This document shows, piece by piece, positions 15,430 to 23,854 of a DNA stretch of 64,000 bases. The notes below the pieces were generated by a model, which saw only the letters and a program-made list of their open reading frames with translations, was not told where the DNA came from and ran no database searches. The number at the start of each line of letters is the position of its first letter. The stretch's first letter is position 1. The DNA comes from a bacterium (GTDB lineage Bacteria > Vulcanimicrobiota > Vulcanimicrobiia > Vulcanimicrobiales > Vulcanimicrobiaceae). The DNA lies in assembly GCA_028869385.1 (NCBI GenBank), contig JAGWSR010000048.1, forward strand, positions 1 through 64,000, written 5' to 3'. A program made the translations under genes and the position numbers.

Positions 15430-17483
15430 CGCGCGCGCCGGTCTATGGGTTCGCGGGCATCCTGCTCGCGATCGTCGCGATCTTGATCGTTCCGTTGCCG
15501 CCGTGGCTCTTGGACGTGCTGCTCGCGGTCAACGTGTTCGCCTCGGCGCTCGTGCTGCTGCTCGCGGTCACGATCGAGGATCCGTTGGAATTCTCCGCGT
15601 TCGCTCCCGCGCTCTTGGTCGCGACACTCTTTCGCCTCTCACTCGATGTCTCGGCCACGCGCCTCATCCTCACGCAGGGCGCGACGCCGGGCGCGGTGGG
15701 CGCGATCATTCCCGCGTTCGGGGACTTCGTGGTGCACGGAAACCTCGTCGTCGGCATCATCATCTTCGCGATTCTGATTACGATCCAATTCGTCGTCATC
15801 GCGACCGGCTCGCAGCGCGTCGCCGAGGTTGCCGCGCGCTTTACGCTCGACGCGATGCCGGGCAAGCAGATGGCCATCGACGCCGACGTGCACGCGGGCG
15901 CGCTCGACGCCGACGCCGCGCGGCGCAAGCGCGCCGCGGTGCAGCGCGAGGCCGACTTCTACGGCGCGATGGACGGCGCGGGCAAGTTCGTGAAGGGCGA
16001 TGCGATCGCGGCGCTCGTCATCGTGGCGCTCAACCTCATCGGCGGCGTGGTCGTCGGCGTTGCCTACCACGGGCTCTCGCCGCTCGATGCGCTGAACACC
16101 TACGCGTTGCTCTCCATCGGCAACGCGCTCGTCACCACACTGCCCGCGTTTCTGATCTCAACCGCGATGGGCATGATGGTCACGCGCGTCGCCGCCGACG
16201 GCGCGCTCGGTGCCGATCTCGCGGGCCAGCTCTTCGCGCGTCCCGACGTGCTGCGCAGCGCGGGCGCACTGCTCTTGGTGCTCTCGTTCGTCCCCGCCTT
16301 GCCGCGCCCGGTCTTTCTCGTGCTCGCGCTCGCAGCGTTCGGGCTCGCGCAGGCCGCGGTGCGGCGGCGCGCCGCGCGCGATGCGCGCGAACGCGGCGAA
16401 CGCGAACGCGCGAAGCGTCAGGCGCTGCGGCGTCCCGAACTCGCGCTCGGACTCGTCGGCGTGGACGCGATCTCGCTCGAGATCGGCGCGGAGATCGCGC
16501 AACTGCTCGCGCCGCCGCTCGCGGACGCGCTGCTGGATCGCATCGGTGAGGTGCGCCGCGCGCTCGCGAGCGAGATCGGGATCGTGCTGCCGGGCGTGCG
16601 GCTGCGCGACGACCTGACGCGCGAACCGCACGGTTACGCGATTCGCGTGCGCGACCGCGTCGTGGCGGAGGGCGTGCTCGATCTCGAGCGGTTGCTCGCG
16701 GTCGCCGACGCGCCGCTGCTCGAGCGTCACGGACTGCGCGTCGAGCGCGAGCCGGTCTATGGCCTGCCCGGCGCGTGGATCGCGCCCGCCGAGCGCGAGC
16801 GAATGGTCGAGGCCGGCGCCCTCGTCTTCGATCCCATCTCGATTCTCGGTTCGCACGTCGCGGAGACCGCGCGGCGGCACGCGAGCGAGTTGCTCGGACG
16901 CCAAGAGCTGCAGACGCTTCTGGAACACCTGCGCGCAACCGCGCCCGCGCTCGTCAAAGAGCTCGGCGGCGACGCGTTTCCGCTCGGGACGCTGCATAGA
17001 GCCTTCGGCTACCTGTTGCGGGAGGGCGCGTGGCCGCGCGATACGGTCGCGGTGCTGCAGGCCATGCTCGACGCGCCCACGCGCGACCCGCGCGAACTCG
17101 CCGAGACCGCGCGACGCGCGATCGTTCCCGATCTGCTTCGGCGTCGCGGTATCGAGCGCTTGGAGCCGTTGATCCTGGCCCCGGAGTACGAGCGCGAGCT
17201 AACCAGCGCCTGGAACGGACCCGGGGGTGAGGGCGCGCTCGAGCCCGGCCGGGCGCTTGCGCTGCGGGATGACGTGGCCGCCCATCTTGCCGGAGCCGCG
17301 CGAGAGCGCGCGGTGATCGTCTGCATGGGGCCCCTCCGCCCGCTCCTCGCCGAGTTCTTGCTGCGCTCGGGACTCCGGACCGAGGTCTTCGCTTACGCCG
17401 AGTTGCCGCCGGAGCTGGCGCTCCGTCCGGCGGGGGTGTTGGCTGGTTCCCTCGAACCCCCGCGGTCGGCCCTTCCGGTTTGA
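15426..17483 (+). CDS. flhA: Export gate platform FlhA
   Basis: The 685-residue protein has an N-terminal membrane half with about eight helices, ending near residue 320. It includes the conserved loop KFVKGDAIAALVI and the motif FRLSLDVSATRLIL. The C-terminal half is a cytosolic nonameric ring that receives chaperone-substrate complexes (VLPGVRLRDDL, GYAIRVRDR, WIAP). The length is normal for FlhA. It ends the third block of the cluster and no flhF or flhG follows; the next genes are secD and secF. A promoter for secD overlaps its stop codon. Confidence 0.95.
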   Translation: MTRAPVYGFAGILLAIVAILIVPLPPWLLDVLLAVNVFASALVLLLAVTIEDPLEFSAFAPALLVATLFRLSLDVSATRLILTQGATPGAVGAIIPAFGDFVVHGNLVVGIIIFAILITIQFVVIATGSQRVAEVAARFTLDAMPGKQMAIDADVHAGALDADAARRKRAAVQREADFYGAMDGAGKFVKGDAIAALVIVALNLIGGVVVGVAYHGLSPLDALNTYALLSIGNALVTTLPAFLISTAMGMMVTRVAADGALGADLAGQLFARPDVLRSAGALLLVLSFVPALPRPVFLVLALAAFGLAQAAVRRRAARDARERGERERAKRQALRRPELALGLVGVDAISLEIGAEIAQLLAPPLADALLDRIGEVRRALASEIGIVLPGVRLRDDLTREPHGYAIRVRDRVVAEGVLDLERLLAVADAPLLERHGLRVEREPVYGLPGAWIAPAERERMVEAGALVFDPISILGSHVAETARRHASELLGRQELQTLLEHLRATAPALVKELGGDAFPLGTLHRAFGYLLREGAWPRDTVAVLQAMLDAPTRDPRELAETARRAIVPDLLRRRGIERLEPLILAPEYERELTSAWNGPGGEGALEPGRALALRDDVAAHLAGAARERAVIVCMGPLRPLLAEFLLRSGLRTEVFAYAELPPELALRPAGVLAGSLEPPRSALPV

Positions 17484-17509
17484 CCCCCGGGCGGAGCCAT
17501 TGCTACACT
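17480..17509 (+). promoter_or_regulatory. Sigma70-type promoter upstream of secD
   Basis: TTGACC at 17480-17485 and TACACT at 17504-17509 are separated by 18 bases. The -35 box overlaps the flhA stop codon (17481-17483). Transcription should begin near 17516, upstream of a hairpin with a T run, so the secD leader contains that hairpin. Confidence 0.55.
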
Positions 17510-17520
17510 CGTAAGGTTGA

Positions 17521-17551
17521 CGCCGGGCAGTCGCTCCGGCGCTCCCTTTTT
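17521..17551 (+). terminator. Intrinsic terminator after flhA or attenuator in the secD leader
   Basis: CGCCGG at 17521-17526 pairs with CCGGCG at 17536-17541, with a loop of about 9 bases, followed by CTCCCTTTTT to 17551. It would end transcripts from flhA. Because the secD promoter lies upstream of it, it could also act on secD mRNA. Confidence 0.6.
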
Positions 17552-17564
17552 CATGTAGAAGCCG

Positions 17565-18938
17565 ATGAGCTGGAATACATTTAAACCGATTCTCAAGGCG
17601 CTGGTGATCGTCGCCGTCGTCGCCTACTCGCTGTATGCGATGCTCCCCCTCGAGCAGAAGATTCATCTCGGACTGGATCTGCAGGGCGGTTCGCGCCTGC
17701 TGCTTCAGCTCTCGCCCACGGAGGACGTGAAGACGATCACGCCCGAGGTGCAGGCGCAGACGCGTCAGGTGCTCGACAACCGCATCAACGGCCTCGGCGT
17801 GACCGAGCCGACGATCAGCAATGTCGGCAGCGACCGCATTTTGGTCGAGGTGCCTGCCGTCAAGAATCCCGATCAGCTCGAGCAGTTGGTCAAGCAGGTC
17901 GCGGTCCTCGATTACAAGATCATGCCGATTGAGGTCGAGCGTAAGGCCGACCTCGCGCTCTCGATCGTGAACGCGCCCGCGAACGCGCCCGGCATCACGG
18001 CCAAGCAGCGTGCCGAGGCCGAGAAATACGTGAAAGAGGGTGCGTACGCTGCGAGCGGCCCGGTCGTCTACACCGGTAAAGAACTCAAAGCCGCGCAGGC
18101 GAGCTACGATCAGGCCGGCAATCCGAACATCACGTTCCAGACCAAGGACGCGGCGAAGTTCGGTCGGATGACCACGGCCAACATCAACAAGCTCCTCGCG
18201 ATCTTCCTCGATCATCGCTACGTCTCGGCCGCGACGATCCAGAGCCCGATCTTCGATTCGGGCGAGATCACTGGCCAGTTTACGCAAGCGCAGACGGTCA
18301 CGCTCGCCAACGAGCTCAACGCCGGCGCGCTGCCCGCGAAGATCACGATCATTCAGAAAGAGACGGTCGGTCCGACCCTCGGCAAGATCGATCTCGTCGA
18401 GTCGCTCAAGGCCTCGATGCTCGGTCTCGCGCTCGTGCTCATCTTCATGGTGCTGATCTATCGGCTCCCCGGCTTCCTCGCGGACGTCGCGCTCGTCATT
18501 TACGTGGTCGTGATGATGGGCATCCTCGCGCTCTCGCACGCGACGCTCACGCTGCCGGGAATCGCGGGCTTCGTGCTCTCGATCGGTATGGCGGTCGACG
18601 CAAACGTCCTCATCTTCGAACGCATCAAAGAAGAGCTGTGGAACGGCAAGCCGATGCGCTCCGCCGTGCGCACGGGCTTCACGCGCGCGTTCTCGGCGGT
18701 CTTCGACAGCCACTTCACCACGATCGTCGGTTCGGGCGTGCTCTTCATGCTCGGCACCGGTACGGTGAAGGGCTTCGCCTTCACACTCTTCTGGGGAACC
18801 GTGGTCTCGCTCGTCACCGCGGTCTTCATCACGCGGTTCTTCGTCGACGTGCTCGTCGATAACGGCATCCTGACCGCTCCCGAACTCTACGGCGTCAAGA
18901 GCGACGACGTCGGCATCTTCGCCAAGACGGGAGCATAG
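17565..18938 (+). CDS. secD: Protein translocase subunit SecD
   Basis: This 457-residue protein has the SecD N-terminal motif LGLDLQGGSRLLLQL, a periplasmic P1 domain, and a C-terminal bundle of six helices with GTGTVKGFAFTLFWG. SecD works with SecF to pull secreted proteins out of the Sec channel using the proton gradient. It is followed by secF after 9 bases. ATG 17565 has no strong ribosome binding site, but the N-terminus aligns with the family. Confidence 0.96.
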   Translation: MSWNTFKPILKALVIVAVVAYSLYAMLPLEQKIHLGLDLQGGSRLLLQLSPTEDVKTITPEVQAQTRQVLDNRINGLGVTEPTISNVGSDRILVEVPAVKNPDQLEQLVKQVAVLDYKIMPIEVERKADLALSIVNAPANAPGITAKQRAEAEKYVKEGAYAASGPVVYTGKELKAAQASYDQAGNPNITFQTKDAAKFGRMTTANINKLLAIFLDHRYVSAATIQSPIFDSGEITGQFTQAQTVTLANELNAGALPAKITIIQKETVGPTLGKIDLVESLKASMLGLALVLIFMVLIYRLPGFLADVALVIYVVVMMGILALSHATLTLPGIAGFVLSIGMAVDANVLIFERIKEELWNGKPMRSAVRTGFTRAFSAVFDSHFTTIVGSGVLFMLGTGTVKGFAFTLFWGTVVSLVTAVFITRFFVDVLVDNGILTAPELYGVKSDDVGIFAKTGA

Positions 18939-18947
18939 GAAAGTACC

Positions 18948-20240
18948 ATGTTCTTTCGCAGACTGAATTGGAATATCGTCGGCTGGTTCCGTACCGTCTC
19001 GGCGATCTCGTACATCGTCATCGCCCTCGGTCTCGCGGCGATGGTCTATCACGGCTTCGAAGGCGGAAAGGGCTTCCAGCCCTCGCAGATGCTGCGTCTC
19101 GGCCTCTCGTTCACCGGCGGCACCGAGGTCGACGTGACCTTCGCGCATCCGGTTACGGCCGATCAGGTGCGCTCGGGTCTCACCGCGCTCAACCTGAGCG
19201 ACGAGCGCATCAACACGACCGGCAGCGACGGCACGCAGTTCTCGATCGCCACGCAGACGTCGTTCGCCAACGACTCGGTGCCGCTCAAGGACGCGCTCTC
19301 GAAGATCGCGCCGTTCGATGCGCAGAAGCTCTCGATCAGCGCCATCGGGCCGACGCTCGGCGCCGAGTATCTGCGCGACGCGCTCCTCGCGCTCGTGATC
19401 GCGCTCGGCATCCAGTTCCTCTACATCGCGTTCCGCTTCGGATGGAACTACATCTTCGGCCTCGTCACGGTTATCGCGCTGGTGCGCGACGCCGCGATGA
19501 TGGTGGGCATCTACGCGCTCGCGGGCAAGTCGGCCGACGACGCGTTCTTGGCCGCGGTGCTGACCGTCATCGGTTACTCCGTGATGGATACGATCGTCAT
19601 CTTGGATCGTATTCGCGAGAATACGAAGATCATGGGCGGCGCGCCGTACGACACGATCGTCAACGAGTCCATCAAGCAAACGATGACGCGTTCGTTCAAC
19701 ACCCTCGCGACCGTGGTGATCACGCTCGTCGCCCTGCTTGCCCTCGGCGGCGCGAGTTTGAAGAACTTCGCGTTCGCGCTGCTCGTCGGCATCTGCTCGG
19801 GCGGCTACCACTCGATCTTCTACTCGGCGCCGCTCGTGCTCGTTTTCCGTAAGCGTCAGCTCGAAGCTGCCGCGCGCAAGCGTCGCGAGAGCCTCTCGCC
19901 CGCCGCCGCGCGTTCGACGTCGTCGGCGCCCGCCGCGAGCAGCGGCGCGCGCGAACGCGACGATATCGTGGCGGCTCGTCGCGAGCGTCGGCAGAAGCAG
20001 AAGGGCTCCGCACGCCCGCCGCAGACCGGACCCGCGCGCTACAAGCGCAAGCGCGACGGCACGACGATGGTCGAAGACGCGGTCGACGTGGAGACGCACG
20101 AGGTCGATCCGCTCGACGCGCAGGTCTCGGGCATGCACGACGAAGCGCTCGAACAAGGCCACGAGACGATCACCCTCAACCTCGAGGGATTCGACGTGCA
20201 CGAGCATGGCGAGTCGCCCGCGGGTGAAGAGCAGCACTAG
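18948..20240 (+). CDS. secF: Protein translocase subunit SecF with a long charged tail
   Basis: The first 300 residues form a normal SecF: LGLSFTGGTEVDVTF, six helices and the motif SVMDTIVILDRIREN. The remaining 130 residues are an extension. It begins as a lysine- and arginine-rich segment (RKRRES to KRKRDG) and ends in an acidic, histidine-containing segment (EVDPLDAQ to EEQH). Standard SecF is about 300-320 residues. The tail faces the cytoplasm by topology. The end overlaps the helicase gene by 35 bases. Confidence 0.94.
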   Translation: MFFRRLNWNIVGWFRTVSAISYIVIALGLAAMVYHGFEGGKGFQPSQMLRLGLSFTGGTEVDVTFAHPVTADQVRSGLTALNLSDERINTTGSDGTQFSIATQTSFANDSVPLKDALSKIAPFDAQKLSISAIGPTLGAEYLRDALLALVIALGIQFLYIAFRFGWNYIFGLVTVIALVRDAAMMVGIYALAGKSADDAFLAAVLTVIGYSVMDTIVILDRIRENTKIMGGAPYDTIVNESIKQTMTRSFNTLATVVITLVALLALGGASLKNFAFALLVGICSGGYHSIFYSAPLVLVFRKRQLEAAARKRRESLSPAAARSTSSAPAASSGARERDDIVAARRERRQKQKGSARPPQTGPARYKRKRDGTTMVEDAVDVETHEVDPLDAQVSGMHDEALEQGHETITLNLEGFDVHEHGESPAGEEQH

Positions 20241-22209
20241 CGCGCTCCCCCCGCCGACGCCCTCGGAAGCAGCATTTGAGCGCGCCTTTGGCGCGCTCAA
20301 ATCGTCTCCCGGGGCGGCGCGTGCGTCGGAGGGCGGGCTCGCGGCGTTCGTCGCCGAGCAGTTCGCGCGTAGCGCCGAGTACGCCGCCGATCGCTACGGG
20401 TCGATCGGCGGCGCGTCGCAGTTTCATACCAAGATCGCGGGCGTCTCGTTCGAGCGCCGACAGTCCACGATCGAGGCGCTCCAACTGGGAACCGAACTCG
20501 GCCTCGTGCGCGAGCCCGAGAATCCGCACGACCCCAACGCCATCGCCGTGCGTTACGGAGACCTGCCGCTCGGCTATCTCAATCGCGGCATCGCCAAGCA
20601 CATCGCGCCGCTCGTGGATGCCGGCGCACGCTATCGCGCGCGCGTCGAATCGTTGACGGGCGGCGCGAGCGGCGACGGCGCCGCACGCCATCGCGGGGTC
20701 AACCTCTATGTCTGGCGCGATGCCGCGCAGAGCCTCGCGCAACGCGCCGACGAACGCGACGAGGCGCGCCGCGCGTGGAACGGCGATGCCGAGCGCGTGC
20801 GCGCGGCCCTCATCGGCGACGGGCGGCCACACGCCGCGCAGTACGCCGCGCTCGAACGCATCGAGGCGGGGCACAACACGCTCGTCGTGCTGGGCACCGG
20901 GCGCGGGAAATCGTTCTGCTTTCAGTATCCGGCGGCGCTGCGCGCGTTGCGCGCGGAGGGCAAGACGCTCGTCATCTATCCGTTGCGCGCGCTCGCGAAC
21001 GATCAGTACGAAGCGCTGATCAGAAAGTTCGATCCCTTCGGGCTACGTATCTACCGTGCGAACGGCTCGATCTCGCACGACGAACGCGAAGAGCTCTTCG
21101 AGGCGCTGCGCTCGGGCGCGTGGGATATCATCCTCGCGACGCCGGAGTTCCTCGAATTCCATCGCGCCGAATTCGCGGGCAAGAGCGCGCCCTCGTTCGT
21201 GGTGATCGACGAAGCGCACCATCTCTACGAATCCACGCACCGCGGCGCGTACGGCCGTATCGGGGCAACGATCGCATCGCTCGGCTCTCCGCAGGTGCTC
21301 GCCCTCACCGCCACCGCCAACGACGCGGCCTTCGCGCAGATCGTGCGCGACCTGCGCATCGACGCGTGGGTGATCGATCCGACCGTTCGCGAGAACCTCC
21401 ACGTGATCGACGCGCGCGAGACCAAGGATAAGGATGCCTATCTCCACGAGCTCTTTCGCGGCGGCGATAAGGGGATCGTGTACTGCATGTCGCGCCAGAA
21501 AGCGACCGCCGTGGCCGAAGCGCTGCGCAAGAAGATCGGCGACGCGGTGATGTTTTACCACGCGGGCATGCCGACGCCCGAGCGCCACGAGGTGGAGCGC
21601 TTCTTTCGCGAGGGAGCGCTGCAAGTCGTCGTGGCGACCTCGGCCTTCGGCGAGGGCATCGATCTGCCCGACGTCCGCCACGTCGTGCTCTACCACCTGA
21701 ACTTCGACTACACCGAATTCAATCAGCAGGCGGGTCGCGCCGGCCGCGACGGCGCGCGCGCGGAGATCCACCTGCTCTTCAGTACGAACGACAAGACGAT
21801 CAACGAGTTCATCATCGACCGCGAGGCGCCGACGCTCGCCGTGCTCCGGGCGCTCTACCGCGGCATCCGCGGGCTCGCTCCCGGCGGCGTCGTGCGCATG
21901 CCCTACACCGAGATCGCGCGCACGCTCGAGTTGGACAAGGTCAACGACCGTACCGTGAGCGTCGCGCTGCGGATCTTCGAAGACGCCGGACTCGTCGAAG
22001 TGGCCGAAGACGACGACGGGCGCTACGTGCGCTTTCTTTCGGTCGAAGGGAAGGTCGATCTCGAACGCAACGAACGCTTCGCCGAAGGCGAGGCGGAGCG
22101 CGAGAGTTTTAAGCGGTTCTCCGATTTCGTCCTGAGCGCGAATGCCGACGCGCTCGAACGCATCATCAATCGTCCGATCTATCCGGAGCGCGTGACGCTC
22201 GTCCGTTAG
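20206..22209 (+). CDS. RecQ-like DEAH helicase with an N-terminal HIRAN domain
   Basis: The 667-residue protein starts with a linker and then a HIRAN domain at about 73-165 (TKIAGVSFERRQ, REPENPHDPNAIAV, LGYLNRGIAKHIAP, TGG, RGVN). HIRAN domains recognise damaged or single-stranded DNA ends. The helicase core follows: Walker A GTGRGKS at 230-236, DEAH at 335-338, TATAND, and GRAGRDG near 505-515. It therefore resembles a RecQ or Lhr-type DNA helicase for repair. ATG 20206 lies inside secF; GTG 20224 is an alternative. A strong hairpin lies in its first codons. Confidence 0.85.
   Translation: MASRPRVKSSTSALPPPTPSEAAFERAFGALKSSPGAARASEGGLAAFVAEQFARSAEYAADRYGSIGGASQFHTKIAGVSFERRQSTIEALQLGTELGLVREPENPHDPNAIAVRYGDLPLGYLNRGIAKHIAPLVDAGARYRARVESLTGGASGDGAARHRGVNLYVWRDAAQSLAQRADERDEARRAWNGDAERVRAALIGDGRPHAAQYAALERIEAGHNTLVVLGTGRGKSFCFQYPAALRALRAEGKTLVIYPLRALANDQYEALIRKFDPFGLRIYRANGSISHDEREELFEALRSGAWDIILATPEFLEFHRAEFAGKSAPSFVVIDEAHHLYESTHRGAYGRIGATIASLGSPQVLALTATANDAAFAQIVRDLRIDAWVIDPTVRENLHVIDARETKDKDAYLHELFRGGDKGIVYCMSRQKATAVAEALRKKIGDAVMFYHAGMPTPERHEVERFFREGALQVVVATSAFGEGIDLPDVRHVVLYHLNFDYTEFNQQAGRAGRDGARAEIHLLFSTNDKTINEFIIDREAPTLAVLRALYRGIRGLAPGGVVRMPYTEIARTLELDKVNDRTVSVALRIFEDAGLVEVAEDDDGRYVRFLSVEGKVDLERNERFAEGEAERESFKRFSDFVLSANADALERIINRPIYPERVTLVR
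20275..20301 (+). repeat. Perfect 12-bp hairpin in the 5' end of the helicase gene
   Basis: TTTGAGCGCGCC at 20275-20286 and GGCGCGCTCAAA at 20290-20301 pair perfectly around a 3-base TTT loop. It lies 35 bases after the secF stop and within the helicase reading frame. No T run follows. It could end or slow secF transcription, stabilise secF mRNA, or limit translation of the helicase. Confidence 0.6.
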
Positions 22210-22705
22210 CGTGCCGTCCGGTGAGGAAGAGCGCGAATGCGATCAATGCGATGCCGACCGCGAGTTCGAGTAGATCGAGCGGCGTCTGCGGATCGTGCTC
22301 GAGCGCGAATTGGAAGTAGCGCACGACGAGGATCAGAAACACGACCTTGGCAAGGCGCTCTTTGAGATCGTCGATGCTCGTGATCAGCAGCAGGCGCTGC
22401 GCGATCGGCGAGCTCTCGGCGGCCTCGATGCGACTGATAAAGAGCTCGTAGAGGCCGAGTGCGAAGATCACGAGGATCGCCGCGAAGAGATAGCCATCCA
22501 CGATCTCCGCGACGTGCGCCACGATCGCCGTGTGCGTGATCGTGGTGCCGTCGTAGGCGACGACGTCGTGCGCGAGCCGAACCACGTCGGCGCTCGCAAC
22601 GTAAAAGAGCATGGCCGAGATCAGCAGGCTCGCGACGACCGCGATGAAGATGAGGAGGCGGCTGCTCCACAGCACGCGCTCTAGGGCACGCTCGAACGAA
22701 AGCAT
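22166..22705 (-). CDS. UPF0114 (YqhA-type) membrane protein
   Basis: This 179-residue protein starts LSFERALERVLWSSRLL and has four transmembrane helices, with the family motif VDGYLFAAILVIFALGLYEL and the loop LITSIDDLKERLAKVV. The UPF0114 family has no proven function. I chose ATG at 22705 because upstream codons overlap the divergent NUDIX gene and are not family-like. Its end overlaps the helicase end by 44 bases on the opposite strand. Confidence 0.85.
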   Translation of the reverse strand: MLSFERALERVLWSSRLLIFIAVVASLLISAMLFYVASADVVRLAHDVVAYDGTTITHTAIVAHVAEIVDGYLFAAILVIFALGLYELFISRIEAAESSPIAQRLLLITSIDDLKERLAKVVFLILVVRYFQFALEHDPQTPLDLLELAVGIALIAFALFLTGRHANGRASRAPDRSDD

Positions 22706-22738
22706 CGTTCCGGCATTCGCGCGTCGAACGGAGGGCCC

Positions 22739-23284
22739 ATGCAAGACGAGATTCGGCGCCCCGCCGCGGTGATTCTCGGCATCCTCGAGGAGCCGCCGCA
22801 CGGCGTGATCTTCGTCGAGCGAGCTGCGCACTTGCGCAGTCACGCTGGGCAGATCGGTTTGCCCGGCGGGGGCATGGACGAAGGCGACGCGGGCGATCTG
22901 CGTGCGACCGCGCTACGCGAGATGCACGAGGAGGTCGGCGTGCATGCCGAGCGCGTGACGATGCTCGCCACGCTCCCCGAGATTCGCGCTCGCGTCAACC
23001 GCTACGCGGTCACGCCCTTCGTCGCCACGGTGGCGCCGGGGGAGTTGCGAATCGACGCGAGTGAGACGGTGGGGCTCTTTACCGTACCGCTCGCGACGCT
23101 GCTCGCGGAGGTACGCGAAGGCACCGTCTCGTTCGGCGCGCTCGAGATCGACTCGACGATCTTGGATTACGGCGACCGGCGTATCTGGGGCCTCACCGGA
23201 CGGATCTTGCGTGACTTCGTGGATGCGTGGAGCGACCCGGGCGACGCGTTACGCGACCTGGTCGAAGCGCGCTTACGCCGTTAG
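22739..23284 (+). CDS. NUDIX hydrolase, CoA pyrophosphatase-like
   Basis: The 181-residue protein has a complete NUDIX box at about residues 43-69, with GGGMDEGD before REMHEEVGV. The preceding SHAGQIGLPGGG is close to the NudL/coenzyme A pyrophosphatase signature (SHKGQ-FPGG). Such enzymes cleave CoA or related diphosphates. It has a GGAGGG ribosome binding site just before ATG 22739. Its end overlaps the TetR gene end by 12 bases on opposite strands. Confidence 0.85.
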   Translation: MQDEIRRPAAVILGILEEPPHGVIFVERAAHLRSHAGQIGLPGGGMDEGDAGDLRATALREMHEEVGVHAERVTMLATLPEIRARVNRYAVTPFVATVAPGELRIDASETVGLFTVPLATLLAEVREGTVSFGALEIDSTILDYGDRRIWGLTGRILRDFVDAWSDPGDALRDLVEARLRR

Positions 23285-23854
23285 GCCCTCGCGCAAGACG
23301 GCGAGAAGCGCTTCGAACCGCCGGTCGAAATCGGCCGGATCGCGGGCGGCGAGCGCCACGCCGCGTGCCGCCGCGAGGAGCGTCTGCGCGATGGCGCGCG
23401 CGGTAAGGCGGTCGGCCGTTCGCCGCAGCTCTGCGCGCAGCAGGCCGCGCTCGACGAGTTCGACGACGAGCGATTCGAAGCGCTCGTCGAAGGCGCGAAA
23501 GAGGTCGGCGGCGTGTTCGTCGCGCGACTCGACCAGTTCGCGGCCGTACGGTGCCGACGCGACCATGCGAAAGAAGCGTCCGTACTTCACGCGGAGCGCC
23601 GCGGCGATGCGTGCGAAGGCATGTCCGTCGTCGCCGATCGTCTCCCGTACGTCCGAAAACACGTGCTCGATGACGTGCGTGCAGAGCGCGCGAAAGAGCG
23701 CCTCTTTGCTCGCGAAGTAGAGGTAGATCGTCCCTTTGCCGATGCCCGCCGCGGCGGCGATCTCGTCCACCGACGTCTTGCGGTAACCGTTGTGCGAGAA
23801 GAGGCGCAGCGCCGCATCGAGGATCGCGCGCTCTTTGCCGATCGTGGCCTTCAT
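23273..23854 (-). CDS. TetR-family regulator of the acyl-CoA operon
   Basis: This 193-residue protein has an N-terminal TetR helix-turn-helix (ILDAALRLFSHNGYRKTSV, then GIGKGTIYLYFASKEALF) and a variable ligand-binding C-terminus. It is the last gene of a four-gene minus-strand operon and overlaps the kinase gene by 4 bases. TetR proteins in such operons usually sense an acyl-CoA. The long open frame upstream belongs to another frame of the kinase gene, so ATG 23854 is the start. Confidence 0.9.
   Translation of the reverse strand: MKATIGKERAILDAALRLFSHNGYRKTSVDEIAAAAGIGKGTIYLYFASKEALFRALCTHVIEHVFSDVRETIGDDGHAFARIAAALRVKYGRFFRMVASAPYGRELVESRDEHAADLFRAFDERFESLVVELVERGLLRAELRRTADRLTARAIAQTLLAAARGVALAARDPADFDRRFEALLAVLREGLTA

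Noticed and set aside
17199-20300. A 1033-residue open frame on the minus strand opposite secD-secF
   Set aside because: It is the complement of two certain genes in GC-rich DNA. Its composition is very rich in Arg, Glu, His and Asp and it shows no family motif.
20275-20301. Calling the hairpin an intrinsic terminator of secF
   Set aside because: No T run follows, and it lies inside the helicase reading frame. It is listed as a repeat instead.
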